Origin: Amorphochlora amoebiformis
Taxonomy: Eukaryota > Cercozoa > Chlorarachniophyceae
Length of the DNA stretch: 64,000 nucleotides
Direction of reading: 5' to 3'
NCBI GenBank assembly: GCA_054601695.1
Contig: BAAHQB010000081.1
Location: 558,001 to 622,000, forward strand
Position numbers and translations under genes: made by a program. This document shows positions 49,493 to 64,000 of this stretch, piece by piece. The stretch's first letter is position 1. Every line of letters starts with the position of its first letter. The notes under the pieces were generated by a model. The model saw only the letters and a list, made by a program, of their open reading frames with translations. It had not been told where the DNA came from and ran no database searches.

Positions 49493-49564
49493 CACCCGTT
49501 GGTCTAGAGGTTATGATTCTCGGTTCTCAACCGTGCGACAAGGGTTCAAATCCCTTACGGGTGA
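49493..49564 (+). tRNA. tRNA-Glu (CTC), second copy
   Basis: Same acceptor and anticodon as the first copy with about seven changes, one of which makes a T-T mismatch in the anticodon stem (CTCGG/CCGTG). T loop TTCAAAT. The mismatch may mean reduced function. Confidence 0.85.
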
Positions 49565-50529
49565 TATTTGACTATTAATCTTTTTTGTTTTGGGTTTGAT
49601 GGACTGTGACATACAGTGTATGTTATGTATATTATTATATATTACTTCGGAATACAAATTTGCATGAGATACATATGTATATATATATATATATATACAT
49701 ATATATATTATATATTTGTATATATATATATATAATATTATTGTAATGTGTTGGCACAATAGTTGTGTCACACTACTAGCAAAATTACAATTATTCACGA
49801 TGTATGATTATAATAGTATATATCATGATCATATATCTAGATATACCAGTATTATATTCAGTATTATATATACATATATTGTTAAATAATTTTCGAACTC
49901 ATGCATGATTTAACTACACTAGTACATTGATAACTAGATAATGGTTCGTATGAACGAGTCACGATGATCGTAATCATTACCCGTAGTGATAAATGCTTAG
50001 TAGAGTTTATATTACTATGGTATTATTCCAAGTTAGTATTGGCTGATAACTAGTATATGACAACTAGTATACTCATATATAACGTTATAGAGTTAGTGAC
50101 CGTCCAGAAATCTCTAGAAACTAGAGACTTCTCTGAAGTTAGAGGCTTGGGATAGTTTTACTAGAAGTAGTCTAGGTAGTCGGGAGATTCCAGAGACTCT
50201 CTAGACTCTACTGGTCTCGGGTATGTCTCTAGATATCTACTAATCTCTAGAATACCTGGAATATGTTCAATTGTAGACTTTCTAGACCTCTAGAAAGGTT
50301 CGAAGTTAACATTATATTGGATCGATTTCAGATTCATACATAGCCTTTCCTAGCTTTCCTCTAAATCTATGCATGCGCAGTCCAGATCCTTAACCGGAGA
50401 GCTAGTTAACCAGTTATAACCTGTCGAATATGTCTTGTATATATTGAATATATCTAGAGGTACACTGATATATCTATGCATAATACTGTTTCTATATATA
50501 TATATATATTATACTTACATGTACACACA

Positions 50530-50601
<72 letters not shown>

Positions 50602-50608
50602 AAACTAC
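49565..50608. other. Non-repetitive spacer, rich in CTAG and TCTAGA
   Basis: 49800-50480 is one of the few long stretches without microsatellite. It is dense in CTAGA/TCTCTAG words (for example around 50110-50230 and 50270-50300) and has no open frame of note. Confidence 0.5.
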
Positions 50609-58470
<7,862 letters not shown>

Positions 58471-59513
58471 CTGTAAATACGCACAAATTACGATTCATAA
58501 CTGGGCCAGGGCAGAGAGTAGCATTGTGATATTAGTTCTCATGTAAAAATAAGGCTTCGAGCTTGTTTAGGGCTCTTGTTGGGCTCGACTGAGGAATGAA
58601 TTGGAGCTAGGAATAAGGTTTGGGTTTGGGTTTGGATTATGGTACAATAGAACTCTATCATATAGTTGGCAAGTCTAGCTATAAGGGGTCAGCGTTTGAT
58701 ATGATTAACTATCGATTTATGCTATAGTAAAAGAACAACTGTAAAAGGCTATGGGTTAGCGGTAGAGATAGGGTTAGGGTGAAGGTTTGCATTGGTTAGG
58801 GGTTAAAATGTAACCCTGTGACGCTTCCGGGACCTCCGACTCTGTCCTCTTGCCTCGCGCTCTTTTCTGAGGAATATGCAAAATAATTTCTTTTCTTTTG
58901 CTACGCTATATTTACATGTTTCAACTAACCCTTTCCGCGCAAAATACCCTACCTCCAGAATACTATTAGAATCCTAACCAGAACAGTGTACAGAAGAATA
59001 TCATATTCCCTCTTCCTCATATTTTCACGATTCGAGATTACTATATTTGGCTTTACACTTATTGACGAACTCACCTCGGTGGTTCACGAATCCAATTGAT
59101 CTTGAAATATCACTAGAACACTTGCAAACCTTGCAAATCTTTAATATTATCCATTTCGCGCTATTCCCACCCCCACCACAAATCCATTACGCATAAACAT
59201 TAATTAGGATCTAGCTATATATACTATACAATCATATATAACCCTATGACTCCAATTTACTTTCCCAAACAGACATAAAAGCCTACCGAAACAGCGACCC
59301 CATGAGCGCGGGAAGCCTCCCTCCAAGGCACGTGTCTCCGGAATCCAGGGACACCCGTGACTATCCGGGATTAGACGGTAATCCCTTATTTATCGGAATC
59401 CATGGATTCCGAAAACCCCTTTAGGGTAGGGTATTATTCGCACAGGTTATCTCCGCAGATAGCCGTGCGAGCGACGAGCGAGAAGAGGAATTTATACTAT
59501 TTTACCGCGAAAA
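58471..59513. promoter_or_regulatory. Divergent intergenic region before GARS
   Basis: Non-repetitive apart from a short TTAGGG-like patch at 58760-58810. It lies between a minus-strand gene and the GARS ATG. 59340-59420 contains GGAATCCATGGATTCCG, a palindrome, and GGGATTAGACGGTAATCCC, an inverted repeat. No TATA box can be told from the AT-rich background. Confidence 0.4.
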
Positions 59514-60512
59514 ATGGACTCCAAGGACAAGAAAGCTATCGTTCTTCTCATTGGAAGCGGCGGGAGGGAGCACACAATGGCCTGGAAGATCGCCCAGTCG
59601 CCAAAAGTCGCCAAGGTTTATGTTGCTCCCGGCAACGGCGGAGTGCAAGGCGCGAAGCTGGAGCGGCTTCCGGGCTTACAAGTCGACGATCATAAGTCGG
59701 TTATCGAGGAATGCAAGAAGCTCGGGGTGACTCTCGTGGCTGTTGGTCCCGAGGCACCGTTAGCTAAGGGAATTGCGGACTTTCTGAATAAGAACGGCGT
59801 GAAGGTGTTTGGGCCGGAGAAGAAGGCAGCTGAGATTGAGGCATCGAAGGTATACTCATTACAACAATATTCTCGTCCTTTACCCTTCCTCATTCCTCAT
59901 CTCCCAGCTGCGAGTGTTAGTAGAATGCGGAGAATGTTGGGTTGGTGGTGAATTTGTCGACACAAAATGTTGTTTCATACCACCAACGCCTTCCCGTGGT
60001 TCTCTTTGGTGCTAATTCTCAATTTTCACTCGGCGTCTCTCCTCTTTAATCCACGTGTATTTCTCACTTGGATTCCCTCCATTCAAAAGATGGGTCAACA
60101 GCTTTAAAATTGTATGTATGAAACCCTCTCGTTGTATAGTCAATTCCCACTCCCCACTCTCTTGCCCTCCTTCTGATGGGTTCGTTCGAACTTCTAATTT
60201 GATCTTATTCTTCGTACTTATTTCCGACACTGCTCGTCCCTCTATCCCAAAACACTCTCCTCTCCACGTGTCCCCTCCCTCCTCATAAATGTTCCACGTG
60301 ATTTGGTTGCAGTTTTGATTTTATTATAATATGTAGGCGTTTTCCAAGGACTTTATGGCGAAGTACAAGATTCCTACGGCTGAATACAAGAACTTCACGG
60401 ATTTCAAGAAAGCTCAGGCCTATCTTAAGGGGGTCAAGCACCAGGTTATGTGGGTGTATGTGTAGTGTGCTGGTATGTATGTAAACATGGGTATATATAT
60501 ATTATATATATA

Positions 60513-60563
<51 letters not shown>

Positions 60564-60614
60564 ATATATACATGCATATATATATAATATATAATATATA
60601 TATATATATATAAT

Positions 60615-60654
<40 letters not shown>

Positions 60655-60664
60655 TCGTATATAA

Positions 60665-60695
<31 letters not shown>

Positions 60696-60703
60696 ATATA
60701 TAT

Positions 60704-60792
<89 letters not shown>

Positions 60793-60822
60793 TATATACA
60801 CATATATATATATATAAATATA

Positions 60823-60876
<54 letters not shown>

Positions 60877-61375
60877 GAATATGCATGTACAGGCATAAGT
60901 CATGTTCACATATCTACATCATACACACACGTAAAGCATTTAAGGAATTATACATCCCCGCCATTCCCATTCCCCTCGTTCTCTTCCAGATATACGTAAA
61001 CACGTGTAACCACACCAGGTGGTCATCAAAGCCTCTGGTCTGGCAGCAGGCAAGGGCGTCGTCCTTCCAGTAAAGATCATCCCTCCGCTCTTGACTCTCT
61101 CTCTCTTTTCTCATCCTCTCTTTCTCTTATCTTTTCTTCCCCTCGTTTCCCTTGACTCTCCTTTATATCCTCATTCTGCTGTCGAAATCTTTCCTCTCCC
61201 TCCAATTTCTCTCCTTCTCTCTATGGATAATAATTTTTTTTCGGTTGCTCTTTCCATGGTTCTCCTCCCCACCTTAAGCTTTAGCCGAATAGATACATTA
61301 TGTATGTGTAATATTATAGTTGCTGTTTACTTATATACATATATGTGTTGCTGCATATTTATATACATATATGTA

Positions 61376-61462
<87 letters not shown>

Positions 61463-61514
61463 TATATATGTATATACTTATATATATATATATATTATAT
61501 TATTTACATACATG

Positions 61515-61550
<36 letters not shown>

Positions 61551-61864
61551 TATATTTTATTATGTAAATATGTTATATATATATAATATTATATTATTAT
61601 TTACAACATGTATATATATAAGTATATATATACACATATATATATATATATATATTATATATGTATATATGTATATATAAATATATATATATATTATATA
61701 TATATATATGTATGTATACAAATAAGCTTAATCCGAATAGTTACATAATGTATGTTTAATATTATGCTTTCTACATATATAATTTCAGAAGTATATGTAT
61801 ATATATATATATATATACATTTACATATATATATATATATAATATATATATATATATATTATGC

Positions 61865-61923
<59 letters not shown>

Positions 61924-62015
61924 GCGTATATATATAACATATATGCATATAATATATATGGAATAAATATGTAGATATAAGTTTGTATAGAACGTAGCAT
62001 ACATGATACAATGTA

Positions 62016-62057
<42 letters not shown>

Positions 62058-63403
62058 ATATATCTAAGCACATATTTACGTATATACATATAGACATAAA
62101 TATATCTTAAGGAAACCACCGAAGAAGCTCTAGAAAACCTTGAACAAATCATGGTTAACAAAGAGTTTGGTGACCCTAACATGATGCCCAAACTAACCCT
62201 AACCCGACGCACAAGCTCTCAACCCTACCCTGACGCCCCAACCTTTACCCTAACCATAGCTCTAACCCGACACCCCTAGAGCGCCCCTACAACGCTCTGA
62301 TAACGCCCCTAGAACGCCTCTAGAACGCCCCTAGATCGCCCTAATCTGACACCCTAACCCGACGCTCTAACCCGACACCCTAATCCGACGCTCAAACCCG
62401 ACACCGTAACCCCCTAACCCCAACTCGTTAACCCCGACCCTAACCCAATTAACCCGACGTCCTAATCTGATACCCTATCATTAAACCTGAATCAGATCGT
62501 CTAATGTTACTAACCAGACGCTAACCCGACGATCTAACCCTTTAACCCTAACTCGACGCCCTAACTATTGACCCTAGAGACTTGAGTTAGGCTAAGGGTT
62601 AAAATTAAGGGTTAGGGTTTAGAAAACCCTAACCCTTGATCCTAAGGGTTAGGGCGTTGGATTAGGGTTAAGGGTTAGAGATTTGAATTTAGGCTTAAAG
62701 GGTTAGGGCGTTTGATTAGGGTTAAGGGTTAGAGATTTGAGTTAGGCTAAAACTGAGGGTTGGGGTTAAGAACTAAAGTTTAGGATTAGGGCGTTGGATT
62801 ACGGTTAAGTGTTAGAGATTTGAGGCAAAGAGCTATAGTGCCGTACTAAGGCTAAGGGTTCGGGTGTCGGTTTGGAATAAGTGTTAGAGCACTGAATTAG
62901 GGTGAATAGTAAGTGCGTGGGTGAAGGTTAGGGTTTCAGGTTAACCCTTAACCCTAATCCAACATCCAAATCATTGACCTTAGTTCTTAACCCTAACCCT
63001 TAATCCTAACCCTTAATCCTAACCCTTAATCCTAACCCTTAATCTTAACCCTTAATCCTAACCCTTAATCCTAACCGTTAATCCTAACCCCAAAGTTCTA
63101 AACCCGACACCCTCACTCCACACTCTAGCCCAACGCCCTAACTCTTAATGTTAAATCGATGCCCTAACCCTTAACCTTACTGGACGCCACTCTTAACCTT
63201 TACCCTATCGCTAACTCTAACCCTAACCCTAATCCTAACCCTAACCCTAACCCTAATCCTAACCCTAACCCTAACCCTAATCCTAACCCTAACCCTAACG
63301 CTAACCCTAATCTAAGCCTTACATAAGGTGCCGCTGGTGATGAGGTTGTTATTGAGGAACGATTGAGGTCACATATATGATGTATGTATGTATATTATGT
63401 GTA

Positions 63404-63450
<47 letters not shown>

Positions 63451-63473
63451 ACATATATAATATATATAGATAA

Positions 63474-63525
<52 letters not shown>

Positions 63526-63550
63526 GTGTATATTTAGGTCTGCATTATCA

Positions 63551-63617
<67 letters not shown>

Positions 63618-63660
63618 ATATATATATATATATACGTATATATATGTAGATATATTTATT

Positions 63661-63694
<34 letters not shown>

Positions 63695-63706
63695 ATTACA
63701 TCATAA

Positions 63707-63744
<38 letters not shown>

Positions 63745-63905
63745 CATGTGAATACATATATATATATATACACATACATATACACATATAAACATTGTTC
63801 AATATATATACATATAATATGTATATATATATACATATATTCATATTCAAATATACACTCCCAACCAGTGGACAAGAAGCATCTGTCCTCGCTTTCACTG
63901 ATGGG
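59514..63905 (+). CDS. GART: Glycinamide ribonucleotide synthetase (GARS domain), 3' partial
   Basis: Exons 59514-59849, 60337-60444, 61019-61069, 62112-62169, 63328-63367, 63869-63905; all phases match. GARS (EC 6.3.4.13) ligates glycine to phosphoribosylamine in purine synthesis, in the cytosol. Residues 10-25 hold the nucleotide-binding turn [22 protein letters not shown] and GPEAPL follow; exon 2 is the linker to the ATP-grasp fold (YKIPTAEY); exon 3 gives [12 protein letters not shown], the ATP-grasp lysine loop; exons 4-6 give [23 protein letters not shown] and [13 protein letters not shown]. About 210 of the usual 430 residues are present. Start: ATG after GCGAAAA, nothing homologous upstream. 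Whether AIRS or GART domains follow, as in many opisthokonts, lies outside the window. Confidence 0.97.
60475..60885. repeat. (AT)n microsatellite forming most of GARS intron 2
   Basis: About 400 bp of AT inside intron 60445-61018. The exon ends on both sides are ordinary coding sequence. Confidence 0.92.
61070..62111. repeat. GARS intron 3: pyrimidine-rich start, then AT microsatellite
   Basis: Begins GTAAAGATC, then a CT-rich stretch of about 200 bp, then (AT)n to the acceptor CTTAAG. Homology places no residue between GVVLP and ETTEEA, so the full kilobase is intron. Confidence 0.92.
62170..63327. repeat. GARS intron 4: telomere-like array with strand switches
   Basis: Starts GTGACCCTAAC and ends CTTACATAAG. 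Blocks: CCCTAACCCGACGC variants (62180-62570) with an ACGCCCCTAGA sub-repeat; TTAGGG orientation (62580-62935) in units of about 75 bp (GGCGTT(G/T)GATTAGGGTT); CCCTTAATCCTAA units (62940-63090); CCCTAA (63190-63310). The flanking exons are firmly homologous to GARS, so this is true intron. Confidence 0.93.
63400..63868. repeat. GARS intron 5: AT microsatellite
   Basis: (AT)n with a short non-repeat island (GTCTGCATTATCAAAC). Acceptor CCAACCAG at 63861-63868. Confidence 0.9.
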
Positions 63906-64000
63906 GTATCCTAAAAAACCCTAACCAAACCCCACCCTTCCCCGAAGACCTAACCCTGACTCTAACCCTAACCCTAACCCTAACCTAACCCTAACCTAAC
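63906..64000. repeat. Telomere-like CCCTAA array at the window edge (GARS intron 6)
   Basis: Follows donor GGG|GTATCC; units CCCTAA and CCTAA run to the last base. It is the start of an intron rather than a chromosome end, because the gene is incomplete. Confidence 0.75.

Noticed and set aside
63920-64000. True chromosome end (telomere) at the right edge
   Set aside because: The CCCTAA array follows a GARS donor site with half the enzyme still to be encoded, and similar arrays are scattered through the window.

Overview
**Organism.** This is nuclear DNA of an intron-rich eukaryote. I infer this from GT-AG (and a few GC-AG) introns, tRNA genes with eukaryotic promoter boxes, C2H2, RanBP2 and UBR zinc fingers, and many interstitial blocks of the TTAGGG/CCCTAA telomere type. 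The TTAGGG repeat and the protein families suit an opisthokont-grade organism (a unicellular relative of animals, or an early fungus). That is inference; nothing here fixes the species. Most of the window is (AT)n microsatellite or degenerate telomere-like repeat. Long ORFs translating as Tyr-Ile or Arg-Val/Gly-Leu/Asn-Pro runs are these repeats read through and are not genes.

**How genes were found.** Genes here are strings of very short exons (12-220 nt, often 20-60) stranded in repeat-built introns, so ORF length is a poor guide. I read every non-repetitive island on both strands for AG|exon|GT boundaries and accepted chains only when reading frame and intron phase agreed from exon to exon. 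The glycinamide ribonucleotide synthetase (GARS) gene at the right end proves the principle: six exons of a conserved enzyme are separated by AT repeat and by 1.2 kb of telomere-like DNA.

**Layout, left to right.** 0.2-6.6 kb (+): UBR-box / RanBP2 zinc-finger / UBA-like protein. 6.6-8.1 kb: tandem duplication and an acidic C-terminal exon. 8.1-16.2 kb (-): unidentified protein with 17 micro-exons. 17.3 kb: solo-LTR-like element (second copy at 44.3 kb). 18.5 kb (-): possible MAM33/p32-like fragment with a stop. 18.9-19.3 kb (+): small RanBP2 zinc-finger protein. 19.6-25.4 kb (+): C2H2 zinc-finger gene built by tandem duplication of exon-intron units. 27.4-27.8 kb (+): C-terminus of an unknown gene. 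28.7 kb (+): isolated exon. 30.9-33.8 kb (-): candidate exons, one resembling GT31 glycosyltransferases. 34.9 kb: exon of uncertain strand. 35.3-37.0 kb (-): PP2C-like exons. 37.6-39.9 kb (-): unknown micro-exon gene. 40.1-48.0 kb (-): PDZ-like gene. 49.3-49.6 kb (+): tRNA-Glu, tRNA-Lys, tRNA-Glu. 50.6-58.5 kb (-): gene with a proline-rich repeat and a Tudor-like barrel. 59.5 kb to the end (+): GARS, cut by the window edge.

**Function.** The genes look like unrelated housekeeping and regulatory functions (purine synthesis, ubiquitin recognition, chromatin or RNA binding, translation). I see no operon-like pathway. The striking biology is the architecture: conserved genes whose introns, and sometimes splice sites, are made of microsatellite and telomere-type repeat, with repeated duplication of exons and exon ends.
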